This document shows, piece by piece, positions 1 through 8,202 of a stretch of 10,000 nt of DNA; position 1 is the first letter of the stretch; each line of letters begins with the position of its first letter. The position numbers and the translations under genes are program-made. The DNA is from Trachelipus rathkii (Eukaryota; Arthropoda; Malacostraca; Isopoda; Trachelipodidae). A model generated the notes under the pieces. It had not been told where the DNA came from. It ran no database searches and saw only the letters and a program-made list of their open reading frames with translations. The stretch is taken from NCBI GenBank assembly GCA_015478945.1, contig JABUQX010097184.1:1-10000 (forward strand), given 5' to 3'.

Positions 1-1
1 A

Positions 2-229
2 TTTTTTGAAATAATTTACATTTTTGTTTATGATCCTCCCCGTTTAATATTTTGTGGTAAGCCATACAGAACGCTTGAATTTAACACTCATTTTCATGCT
101 TATGAAATTGAGAAACCCGAAAATAAAAGTCTATCACTATCATGTCTTTCCGAGTGTGTCGATTATAACTCCTATAAGTTGAATTTTATTGGTGGTAAAA
201 AATTTTTAAGTGGAATCTTTAATATATGA
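2..229 (+). CDS. 3' end of an unrecognised protein (partial, enters from left edge)
   Basis: Frame 2 is open from the first bases of the window to a TGA at 227-229, giving 75 sense codons without a usable start, so the beginning lies outside the window or in an upstream exon. The translation has a mixed, globular-looking composition (for example IFCGKPYRTLEFNTHFHAYE near residues 16-35, then a short acidic and Ser/Cys-rich part and a basic end, FIGGKKFLSGIFNI). It contains no domain I can name. In DNA this A+T-rich a 75-codon gap without a stop is unusual, and the stretch is less A+T-rich than what follows. An AATAAA at 122-127 lies inside the frame and so is probably not the poly(A) signal. 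It could be a terminal exon or another eroded fragment like those further right. Confidence 0.4.
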   Translation, partial: FFEIIYIFVYDPPRLIFCGKPYRTLEFNTHFHAYEIEKPENKSLSLSCLSECVDYNSYKLNFIGGKKFLSGIFNI

Positions 230-236
230 TAAATAC

Positions 237-326
237 TTTATTATTATGATTATTATTATTCTTTATGATTATTATTCTTTATGATTATTATTATTATTAT
301 GATTATTATTATTATTATTATTATAT
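237..326. repeat. (TTA/ATT)n microsatellite, imperfect
   Basis: The tract is ATT trinucleotides interrupted by several TTATGATTATT and CTTTATGATT variants, so it is a compound and partly higher-order array. It begins a few bases after the stop of the left-edge open frame. No coding frame crosses it convincingly. Confidence 0.9.
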
Positions 327-637
327 TCAGTTAAAAAATGTTCTGTAGTCTTTATTTTCGTTTCTATTATATAAATCATTTGCACCTGTTTTTTTTTCAT
401 CCTCTGTTGCCAATTATGTTAACACTTGAGCATTGAAGTACTTTCTTTGCTCTAATTATAATTTGTAAGCAATGTATATTTTGTTACATAAAATTTATTT
501 CAAATATCTGAAAAGGTAAATGTAAAATTAACTTAACTCTGATTTACTTAATTGTGATAATTAGTAATTTAAAATCTGTAATTTCAATTACGATTATTCC
601 TTACAAAAAAAATATAAAAAATTGCACAAGCATTGTA
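327..637. other. A+T-rich non-coding stretch
   Basis: I see no open frame, RNA gene or strong motif here. The only local structure is a short palindrome, gtaatt-tc-aattac, at about 578-591. Confidence 0.6.
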
Positions 638-1149
638 TTTTATTTATGAAGATCATATTTTCTTTATCAGTTGTTAATATTTGGTTTTGAAAACTGATTA
701 GTTAACGATAATTACAATTTGTAAGTTTAATGGAAAATTCACAGGCTAAAACTTTTTAATTTAATCGGAATAGTTAACGGTACAAATAACTTTAATATGA
801 AACACATTTTTTTTGTGATATTAACCTACTGAAGAGCTCATTTTTATATAGAATTTTATTATAAAGAAAAGCTCAGGTGTTCAGTATCGATTGATCTGAG
901 ATTTTCTTTGTGATAAAATTAATTGTAAAAATTTAATCACTATTTAAAATGTAAATATAAAGGAAAATAGATTTGGTGATTCAGCAGATTATAGTTATTT
1001 GTACCGTTAATTTTTCCTATTAATTTAACTTTTGGCAAGTGAATTCTCCATTATACCTACAGAGTTTAATTTTCCTAACTAAATCAGTATTTCGCTTTGA
1101 CCAAATATTTACAGTGGATAAATAAAATATGATGATCATAAATAAATCA
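638..1149. mobile_element. Large imperfect inverted repeat, MITE/foldback-like element
   Basis: The left arm (about 638-791) matches the reverse complement of the right arm (about 993-1149). The innermost part is an exact 18-bp match: ttaacggtacaaataact at 774-791 and its complement at 993-1010. Outward, further blocks match with small gaps: tggaaaattcac (731-742) against the complement of gtgaattctcca (about 1039-1050), atatttggt near 678 against accaaatat near 1100, and tttatttatgaagatcatat near 640 against atatgatgatcataaataaa near 1128. The spacer of about 200 bp is A+T-rich and has no open frame. Long terminal inverted arms around a short non-coding core are the architecture of a non-autonomous DNA transposon. 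No target-site duplication could be fixed, so the exact ends and superfamily are unknown. The arms have diverged, so it is old. Confidence 0.6.
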
Positions 1150-1220
1150 AATCAACAAAGTTTACTGTAGAGTACAGTAATATATTTGTTGCAACTAATA
1201 TAAGAATGCTATAGTTACAA

Positions 1221-1788
1221 ATCTTTTGTTCTAGTAGCCAAATTCTAGCTCAAATGGAAATAAATATGTAGTAAATCCAACGAAAATATTGCTGTTGTAA
1301 CTAAACATTATTTAGTAAATCTAACCATATTTGTTGCTAAGGTAACCAATATTCCCACTTAGATTCCTAATAAATGTTTTGGTTAACCGAATCAAAATCT
1401 TTTGTCCTAGTGACCAAATTCTAGCACAAACAAATAAATATTTAGTAAATCTAACGAAACTTTTGCAGTTATAACTAAACTTTATGTAACTAAAAATAAT
1501 TAATTAGTAAATCTAACCAAAATTCAGTTGCAATTGCCAAATTCCAAATTCCCACTTTGATTCCTAATAAATGTTTTGGTTAACCGAATCACAATCCTTT
1601 GTCCTAGTGACCAAATTCTAGCACAAACAAATAAATATTTAGTAAATCCAACGAAACTTTTGCAGTTATAACTATACATTATGTAACTAAAAATAATTAT
1701 TTAGTAAATCTAACCAAAATTCAGTTGCAATTGCCAAATTCCAAATTCCCACTTTGATTGCTAATAAATGTTTTGGTTAACCGAACAA
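1221..1788. repeat. Minisatellite/satellite array, 197-bp period, about three copies
   Basis: Copies start near 1221 (shortened, about 176 bp), 1397 and 1594. The anchor ggttaaccga recurs at 1381, 1578 and 1775, exactly 197 bp apart. Copies two and three differ at only about six positions by eye. The first copy lacks about 21 bp in the part corresponding to atgtaactaaaaataatta and is more diverged. Each unit is itself built of short related segments ending in taaccaaa, gtgaccaaat or taactaaa. No coding frame is present. Confidence 0.9.
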
Positions 1789-2130
1789 AATATTTGATCA
1801 TGATAAATAAATCAAACAGGTTATTACAAATAAATTTTGATTGTGAGAATCAATAGTGTTGTTGATGCAACTAAAGTTTTGTGGTCCTTGTAACTAATTT
1901 CAGTTTTGTTGATGATGATTTGATAATCACAACCAAATAAATTGACTAAATGTTCGTTAGTGTAAGAAATATTTGGTTACTATTACCAATTTTTTGGTCA
2001 CGGTTACACACCTATTTCGTTTATGGTAACAAAAACAGCTTGGTTATGTTAACCATAATTCGTGTGGTGCTATATTGACAAAAAAGTTTCGTTGTGACAA
2101 TCACTTTTTGGTCTATGCAAATAAATAATT
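1789..2130. repeat. Degenerate short palindromic repeats related to the 197-bp array
   Basis: This flank has no ORF. It does have many short segments of the form (t)ttggtta...taaccaa or gttac...gtaac, for example tttggttactattaccaat (about 1971-1989) and ttggttatgttaaccataa (about 2040-2058). They look like older members of the sub-units seen inside the 197-bp array. The beginning (1786-1820) also resembles the sequence just before the array (1121-1155), both carrying a gatcat...aaataaatcaaa block. Confidence 0.5.
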
Positions 2131-2184
2131 TTTTCAGTGAGGGAATAAGTTTTTCCCATGAGAAGCTTCAGATTATTTCGAACC

Positions 2185-2296
2185 TTATATATATATATAT
2201 ATATATAAATATATATAGTATACTATATATATAATATATATAATATACTTAATATATTATTTTATGATATATTATATATATAATTATAATATATAT
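2185..2296. repeat. (TA)n-rich tract
   Basis: Nearly pure alternating T and A with single-base interruptions. It is the first part of a composite low-complexity block that runs to about 2895. Confidence 0.9.
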
Positions 2297-2447
2297 GTGT
2301 GGCTGTGTTGTGTGTGTTGCGTGCGTGTAGGTGTGGCGGGTATGTGTGTGAGATGTTGGCTTGTGCTTCTCGTTCTCTCTCAGTCTCTCTCTCTCTCTGC
2401 TCTCGTCGTTCGTCTCTCTCCTCATTCCTCTCAGTATTAGGCCCGTC

Positions 2448-2470
<23 letters not shown>
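2297..2470. repeat. GT-rich segment followed by (CT)n tract
   Basis: 2297-2360 is GT-rich with a gtgtaggtgtggcgggtatg core. 2368-2470 is an interrupted (CT)n polypyrimidine tract. Open frames across it translate only to Arg-Glu or Ser-Leu runs and are low-complexity artefacts, not genes. Confidence 0.85.
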
Positions 2471-2480
<10 letters not shown>

Positions 2481-2834
2481 ATATATCATACTATATATTT
2501 ACTATATATAATATATAATATATATATAGTAGTATAGTTATATTATATAATATTAGGTATATATATATATAATATGACTTATATTATTATATAAATATAA
2601 TATATATAAGTATAATGTGTATATATATATATGTATATTTATATATATATATACTATTATATAATTATATTATATATATATATTATTCATAATATCTATA
2701 TATATATAGTATATTATATATAATATGTATATTATATATAATATGACATTATATTATATTATATTATTATATATACTATATTTAATAATATATATAAATT
2801 ATGATATATATTATATATATATATATATAGTATA
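2471..2834. repeat. Long (TA)n-rich tract
   Basis: Alternating TA with frequent ATT/TTA interruptions over about 360 bp. Short open frames translate to Ile/Tyr runs and are not credible genes. Confidence 0.9.
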
Positions 2835-2895
2835 TGTGTGTGTGTGTAGGTGTAGGTGTAGGTGTAGGTGTGGGGGTATGTGTGTGTGTTGGCGT
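2835..2895. repeat. (GT)n and (GTGTAG)n microsatellite
   Basis: A short GT run leads into about four copies of a gtgtag/tgtagg hexamer, then gtgtgggggtatgtgtgtgtgttgg. The last part closely resembles the GT-rich segment near 2325-2360, so the two GT segments probably share an origin. Confidence 0.85.
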
Positions 2896-3185
2896 GTTTA
2901 TGAGCGGTTTAATAAACTTAAAACACTTAAACCCGTTAACTGAATGCAAATTAAAAGTAAAAACTTCTTATCAACCTTATATGATAAAATGTAACTTTAT
3001 AAAATAAACAGATCTTTAATTTAAAAAAAAAACGCAGTTTTGCCAATAGTATTTCCAATTTAAGGAACTAATTCCTATTTTTATTTTTTTTTCACCCTGT
3101 GAAATAAAAAACTTTCTTAAAAAACAATAAAAGTAATGATAATAACGACTAAAAATTAATGATCACAAAAACACCTTGGAGAATC
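2896..3185. other. A+T-rich non-coding stretch
   Basis: This holds homopolymer A and T runs and no supported gene. Nothing distinctive is visible before the composition changes near 3190. Confidence 0.55.
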
Positions 3186-3189
3186 ACGC

Positions 3190-3345
3190 ATTTTTTCGCA
3201 GCAGTCCTATCACGTGACACCGAGATAACCGGCGGCTGTTGAAACAGCGCGCCACAAATTGCGGCACAATGTTGTGGTAAATAGAGCGCGTAAATTTAGA
3301 GCGTCATTTTATGGATTATCAATCGAGCAGTAAAACGTTTTATTA
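3190..3345 (+). promoter_or_regulatory. CpG-containing patch upstream of a short ORF, candidate promoter
   Basis: The composition changes abruptly from A+T-rich to a patch with several CpGs (ccggcggctg, cagcgcgccac, attgcggcac). It contains the palindromic E-box tcacgtga at 3210-3217, the core bound by bHLH-zip factors such as MITF/TFE and USF in animals. An 11-codon ORF (ATG at 3311, TAA at 3344-3346) overlaps the next ATG by one base. No TATA box in a convincing position is seen. One alternative is that the patch is itself old coding DNA, because the frame of the downstream ORF is open back to 3229 except for one TAA at 3331-3333. Confidence 0.25.
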
Positions 3346-3522
3346 ATGAAGCGGAAAAGGGAATGCGAAGAATCATTTACAGGATGTTTACAGGCCAAAA
3401 AGCGTCATTTGTTTAGGGAAGATAAACGTCGGATTAGTTCTGCTAAAAAGCCAGTAATGTCATTGCCAATCTTAGAAACAATGATAGGCATTTACATGCT
3501 TGCATGGCTATCTTATAAATGA
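3346..3522 (+). CDS. Short basic protein, 58 codons, unrecognised
   Basis: The frame runs from ATG at 3346 to TGA at 3520-3522. The first part is highly charged (MKRKRECEESFTGCLQAKKR, then HLFREDKRRISSAKK), which would suit a nuclear or nucleic-acid-binding segment. The last 20 residues are hydrophobic (LPILETMIGIYMLAWL) and could be a membrane segment. No family was recognised. A GT at 3460 (gccagtaatg) could act as a splice donor, in which case only the basic part would be exon and the hydrophobic tail would be intron read-through. The same frame is open upstream to 3229 apart from one stop. It may be a genuine small gene, a first exon, or another eroded fragment. Confidence 0.3.
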   Translation: MKRKRECEESFTGCLQAKKRHLFREDKRRISSAKKPVMSLPILETMIGIYMLAWLSYK

Positions 3523-3560
3523 TAGTGATTGCATGAAGATTAATGACTGATTGTAGCTCG

Positions 3561-3690
3561 ATATATATATATCTGTACTAGTAGTATATATATATATTAT
3601 ATAATATAATACATATAATATATATATATTATATATGTAATAATCTATTATAGTATATTATATTATTATATTATATAACGTCTATATATA
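3561..3690. repeat. (TA)n-rich tract
   Basis: Alternating TA with ATT and TAG interruptions. It separates the short basic ORF from the next gene remnant. Confidence 0.9.
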
Positions 3691-3753
3691 ACAATCTTAT
3701 TCTAAGGGGAGGCAATTCCCGTTAAAGAAATATGATATGCCCATAGTTGAGAG

Positions 3754-4762
3754 ATGGCGTTGAAAGAAGGTCCATTTTTTCTAAGGAAATTTTTGAAAGA
3801 GTTTTATGAAGCAAAGCTTGAAAACTTAGCCTGACGAGTGTTCTTTATGTGTCTTCGAGTCGACGAAAAAAATTACCAAAGTCGTCCTATATATATGTAA
3901 ACAAACTGAAGGTGTCGAAAAATGGAGTTCCGTTGGTTACGGTAGGGTCAGCATTTTTTCAAACAGACGGCATGACATTCAAAGTCAGAAAAGGAGTTGT
4001 TATGGCAGTGCTTCTCAATGTCCCTCCGGTCGCACATTTAGAATTTGGTGATATGCCCTCTGAAGATCTATTTTGCTGAAAATTGCTGATTCCATGTAGG
4101 CGATGTGAGAGACCTTTGAATGTGGGGAAGATGGATATCCATCTCTTTTTAAAAATAGCATTCAAGATCTGTAATCACATAGGGCCTTCCCAAGTTCCTG
4201 GGTTTCTTTGGCCATCAGATGGAGCGGACGAAGAACCAAGAAGACTTAGAAGGTCGGATGATTCCATTCTTCAAGAGCGCTGTCGATTTCTTCTTTTGTT
4301 GCTTTTAGTTTATCTTCAGGAAAACGGCGAGGTCTTGCAAACATTGGAAGAGAATCACAAAGCTATTTTGGATTATGTTTGTGATGTTTGGTTCAAGTCG
4401 ATTGGTGAAGTAACAAGGAACTCCTGAGCAAGTCTTCGATTTAGAGTGATTGTAACGAGGGAACTTCCTCAGAACGAAACTTGAAGAGCGAGCGAGAAAC
4501 AGAAGCATTTTGTGTCTTGTATGAGTTTTTCCCCACAATTGAAGTAATTAAATGGTAATGGTGATTTAAAAAAATCCATACCCAAAGATTGCATTGCGAT
4601 TCTGCTACTATGAAAGGTCTGATTAAATTCTCGACGCGAAGGCTTTTTGATCGTTTACATATGTCCGCTAATTTCACCATGACACATATGAGTGGCCGAG
4701 CCATTGGTGTCGAAAAAGTGACAATTCGTTTGCAAATAGAAGACATGTTGTTACCATTGTAA
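3754..4762 (+). pseudogene. Eroded intronless coding region, unrecognised protein
   Basis: A + strand reading can be followed in successive frames. It begins at ATG 3754 (MALKEGPFFLRKFLKEFYEA, TGA at 3832). It passes to a frame open from 3849 to 4427 with a single internal TGA at 4077-4079, about 190 codons. It then goes to frame 2 (AFCVLYEFFPTIEVIKW near 4505-4555, stops at 4556 and 4562), which reopens to 4759 and includes MKGLIKFSTRRLFDRLHMSA from 4610. The longest part has a mixed composition with a short leucine run (near 4293-4317) and a helical, acidic end (LQTLEENHKAILDYVCDVWF). I recognise no domain. Opposite-strand frames of 68-139 codons also exist here, and I judged them shadows because the + fragments look more protein-like and follow one another. 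It converges on the RING remnant, leaving about 100 bp between. Assembly indels in a live gene are the alternative. Confidence 0.5.
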
Positions 4763-4865
4763 GTAGACTTGGAAATCGGAAGCACCATGTCCAAGAGGAC
4801 GGAGAGTCCTGCGCCGATATTGTGACATTGAAGAGTAATTGCGAACTGATTAAATAGCACAGCAA

Positions 4866-5096
4866 TCAGCTCATCTTTCTAGTTTTTTCAGTTAGAGTGG
4901 GAAGAATCAGATCTAGAAGAGGGGCGAGACGAGGTTGCATCTGCACATTAGCTTTGTCAGGACACTTGCACCAAGGTTGCATGTTCTTGCCTGTTGAGCA
5001 AAGTAAATGTGTGCACGGCAGACGTGGGCCCTTGAATTCTTGATATATGGAGCAGTCCCACAGAGGCGCTCTGTAGCCGCTGTTGTTTGTTGTTGG

Positions 5097-5133
<37 letters not shown>

Positions 5134-5156
5134 CTGTTGGTTGTTGTTGCTGTTGT

Positions 5157-5189
<33 letters not shown>

Positions 5190-6048
5190 GTTTGTTGTTG
5201 TTGTTGTTGGGTGTGTTGCTGCTGCTGCCGCTGCTGCTGCTGCTGCTGCTGCTGCTTGGTGTAGTTGTTGCGTAGACCTGCATGAAGGAGTGACGATACC
5301 AACACAAACAACTAGATTCATTTGCTAGTTCGCCAAGTTGCTCAAGGGTAAGTGCTGTTTGCGAACAATCCCGTTTGGTCCGAATGTTAGGCTATGTTGA
5401 AGAGCTTCAAGAATGCATCTGAATGAAGTCTTCTCCGATTTCAATTTGGCACCCATAGCGCAGATTTCTGCATAGAATGAAGGGAAAGCTCGCCACTAAA
5501 GGCTTGTTTGACGATAAACTCGTTGAATTAACGCTGTCTTACCGTTTCTCGTAGATGGTATGACTGCTTTTCTCAGTGAGTGTAAGCTTGAGTATCGAGT
5601 ACTGCAGAAGGAGATACGATCCGAAGACTGTGGAAGCAGCTGAAACAAGAAGGTGGAATAACACGTCTTCTCCGGGTAATTTTTTAACTGTGAAATTGTT
5701 TTTATAGAATATGAACCAGTTGAAAACTGGAGTCTCAGAAACATCTTGGGGGAGTTTTAACCCTTTATCCCAGCGATAGATTCTTAATATTCTGCTCTTC
5801 GGCAGGGAGGAAATTTTGGTTTTCGTTGTGTGTCGACATTTTTGATAGAGAGTGTTTCTTTTTCTGGGTCTGAAGTGGGTGTTTCTCCTTCCTAAGTCAC
5901 TAGTTATGTGGATGGCAGGTGTGGGATTATCTCTTCTTCTTGTTCCTCCACTGCACATGTAGCTGTTGAAATTCTTAATAAGTCTCAAGTAAGATTTCCA
6001 TTTTACGTTGTTGAGACCTAAATCTAACGAGGTACTTACTAAAGGCAT
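4866..6048 (-). pseudogene. RING-finger protein remnant with Gln/Asn/Ser tracts
   Basis: The - strand frame ending at 4866 carries a RING-like module at 4956-5054: CSIYQEFKGPRLPCTHLLC, then a CKCPDKANV end. RING domains bind two zinc ions and usually act as E3 ubiquitin ligases. Spacing fits C3HC4, but the second residue of three Cys-x2-Cys pairs is Tyr, Gly and Lys, so zinc binding should be lost. A hydrophobic tail of about 25 residues follows. Just upstream is a (GTT/GCT)n tract read as Gln, Asn, Ser, Thr or Ala runs depending on frame. Further upstream, protein-like pieces in different frames (LTLEQLGELANESSCLCWYR near 5300-5360, LKSEKTSFRCILEALQHSL near 5395-5450) indicate frameshifts and an in-frame stop at 5326-5328. 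The 169-codon frame 5539-6048 may be its N-terminal part, but the + strand there also reads plausibly, so that part is less certain. It could belong to a host TRIM-like gene, a transposon or a large DNA virus. Confidence 0.5.
5080..5256. repeat. (GTT)n/(GCT)n trinucleotide microsatellite inside the RING remnant
   Basis: The tract is GTT repeats with TTTG and GGTT interruptions, ending in a GCT run at about 5217-5256. On the - strand it is CAA/CAG, a classic polyglutamine-coding repeat. It sits directly N-terminal to the RING module. Open frames on + (Cys, Val, Leu runs) are artefacts of the repeat. Confidence 0.9.
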
Positions 6049-6276
6049 ATGCAGCGTTTCTCTTTTGTCTGGAAGCCGCTATCACCCAGAATGCTTATGT
6101 TACGTCTGGTCTACGTCGAGACTAGGCGATACCAGCATTAAGTCGCTAAATACGTCTTTTATAGTATCCTTTATAATGAGTGAAACAACTGGATATTTTT
6201 GATTAATTTTTTATTAAACCATGTCATCTTAATATGTTATATAAACAAGTCGCTGACCTTAAGTTAAGTATATTAG

Positions 6277-6417
6277 TTTTTTAACGTATATTGCAGTTTA
6301 TCCTCGCAAAACCTATCTGAGGAGAGAGGTCAACGGGTAAAGTATATGTTCAAAAAGGGGCAAGTCAAGAACAGGGGCGAGAGGAAGGTTGAGATTATTC
6401 TTCGATTACATAAATAA
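6277..6417 (+). CDS. Short open frame, possible exon or gene fragment
   Basis: Frame 1 is open for 46 codons from 6277 to TAA at 6415-6417. It includes a charged stretch from ATG 6346 (MFKKGQVKNRGERKVEIILR). The sequence before it, tattagttttttaacgtatattgcag, has the shape of a splice acceptor (AG at 6295-6296). It could be a terminal exon, the tail of an eroded gene, or chance. No family was recognised. The next 300 bp to the (TA)n tract show nothing coding. Confidence 0.25.
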   Translation, partial: FFNVYCSLSSQNLSEERGQRVKYMFKKGQVKNRGERKVEIILRLHK

Positions 6418-6715
6418 CAAAGCATATACAATTTAACTAATAGTTATATGAAAAAATTTATCCTTCGCTTAAATATTCTATTATGATATCCAGCGAATTA
6501 TTGGACGTATGGACAACAAGTAATCGATATACATCTACAATTTTAAGTTTATAATAGAGAATGATATTTTTTCGTATCTAAGTGTTTTGGATTATTCTGA
6601 TTTCCCAATTTCTATAATGTTTTTAAGATCAACTAACGTATTTGAACATTTTTAAAATGCTTTTAAAAAAATTACTTTTTTTAAAACAGATAGTTTTTCA
6701 CAATTGATGCGTACT
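6418..6715. other. A+T-rich non-coding stretch
   Basis: No supported gene, RNA or repeat. It contains several poly(T) and poly(A) runs and leads into the (TA)n tract. Confidence 0.55.
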
Positions 6716-6990
6716 CATATATATATATATATATATATTATTATATATATATTATATATATATATTAATATTATATATATATTATTATATGATAATATAT
6801 ATATATTATACTATATATATATATTATACTTATATATACTATTATAATATATATATATATATTTATATATATGTAATTATATTTATATATAATATATATT
6901 TATATATTATATATATATTATATATATATATATATTTATTTATATATATATATATATATATTATATTATATATTATATACGTATATCATA
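6716..6990. repeat. Long (TA)n-rich tract
   Basis: About 275 bp of alternating TA with TTA and ATTTA interruptions. A frame open through it translates to Ile/Tyr runs and runs on into real-looking sequence after 6990, but the tract itself is not coding in any convincing way. Confidence 0.9.
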
Positions 6991-7028
6991 AAATATATTA
7001 TCATTTGCTGGCAAAATTCTGGAACCTA

Positions 7029-7088
7029 CCGGTTTTTCCTCTTTGCGTACGCTTAGAGAAGACCTTTTCCCTCTGACACAATATTGAA
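7029..7088 (+). repeat. 60-bp dispersed repeat, copy 1
   Basis: accggtttttcctctttgcg and the following 40 bp match 8844-8903 at most positions with small gaps: shared blocks include ggtttt(t)cctcttt, cgtac, cttagaga and cacaatatt/tacaatatt. Both copies lie in the same orientation inside the same eroded coding region. Confidence 0.65.
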
Positions 7089-7919
7089 AAGTTAGCTGAG
7101 TTGTGTGAGTTCATAGCTCTATATTTCAGGGGGGGGGAGAACGACAACACTATAAATACGCAAATAAATGGAGTTGGTGTATGAAATATTGAAGATCTAA
7201 TTCATTCAACCTCTAAAGGCTTGTCTTTAGAAATAGATATCACGGTGATCCTTCCAAGCAAAATCCTGAGAGAATAAACACCAAAGAATATTGAAATAAG
7301 AGAAGGTTTGAAGTGTTTGTTTTAAAAGACTATTGTTTAGTTGTTGAAAATACGTCTTAGTAGAAAGGAAGAAATGGCGTTTATGATCATTGAAAACTAA
7401 TGATATTCCCATGCCGGCAGAAATTGATAAATTCAAAAGGTTAGTGGTTCTAAGGCCTCCTCCTAGCATGAAGTGTTTGCTGTTTGGTGGGGACGTCATT
7501 CAAGAATAAAAGAGTAATGAATGATAGAGTTTTTCAGAGGTAGGACTAGATAGGTGAGTAGCCATAAGATAGAGGCCTTAATGGAAAAGTAGAAAAAGAG
7601 TTGGGAATTGAAAAAAAACCTTCGAAGGAACACCACTATGTTATACGATTAGGATGAACGTTGGCCGTTTTAACAGCAGGGCTGCGTTTTGGAACGACCG
7701 GAAGAAAATCAAAGTGAAGTCAGAGGAAGAATACGACACCATATGAGAGATGTTGAGAAACCAAAGCTTTGTGGTCAGACTCTATCAAAGTTTCTTGATG
7801 TGTTTAGCTCATTAGAAGGGATTCATTACCAAGATGTTGAAAGAGCCAGAGGACCAGAAATTAGAGAGAGGGAAAAGAAGATGCTCAATTAGAGCGCTCA
7901 TTACGAAATTCATACTGGG

Positions 7920-7943
7920 ATTAAATTTAAGATTAAATTTAAG
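7920..7943. repeat. Perfect 12-bp tandem duplication
   Basis: attaaatttaag occurs twice head to tail. Twelve bases keep the reading frame, but each copy adds stop codons in the surrounding + reading. Confidence 0.85.
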
Positions 7944-8202
7944 TGTTTCCTTATATTTTCGTTATAAAATTTGGAAAACCTTTAGGAAGTTACTGTATTA
8001 GGAAGGGAATGATGTTTTATAGTTGAGATGAGTTTTTCTCTTTTCGTTATAGACTGAATGAACGCCGGTTTTCGAGCAGGGAGAAAATGTTGAAACTGAA
8101 GGCATTGACGAAATAATTTACCACGAAGGGTGCAAGTCAGAAAACACTTATTTTAAGGATCATAGGTGGGTCCGTCATTGCAGTTTGGGTATCTTACCCT
8201 TT

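Noticed and set aside
237..326. CRISPR-like array
   Set aside because: Simple trinucleotide microsatellite with no spacer-repeat structure; the window is eukaryotic in style.
2262..2489. 75-codon Arg/Glu-rich frame on - strand
   Set aside because: Produced by the (CT)n/(GA)n tract; pure low-complexity translation.
2845..2869. (TGTAGG)n as telomere-like repeat
   Set aside because: Not the arthropod TTAGG nor the TTAGGG unit, and embedded in a GT microsatellite.
4759..4764. GTAAGT splice-donor matches at 4759, 5348 and 8928 on +
   Set aside because: About two to three such hexamers are expected by chance in 10 kb, and no matching acceptor and frame could be paired convincingly.
4441..4860. 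139-codon frame on - strand, possible continuation of the RING protein
   Set aside because: Long, but the + strand here carries protein-like pieces that continue the upstream + reading (near 4505-4555 and 4610-4759). Judged the antisense shadow, with moderate doubt.
5007..5328. + strand frames of poly-Cys, poly-Val and poly-Leu
   Set aside because: Artefacts of the (GTT/GCT)n repeat; the RING module lies on the other strand.
7227..7499. 90-codon frame on - strand
   Set aside because: The + strand reads as better protein over the same interval in two frames, consistent with the surrounding + remnant.
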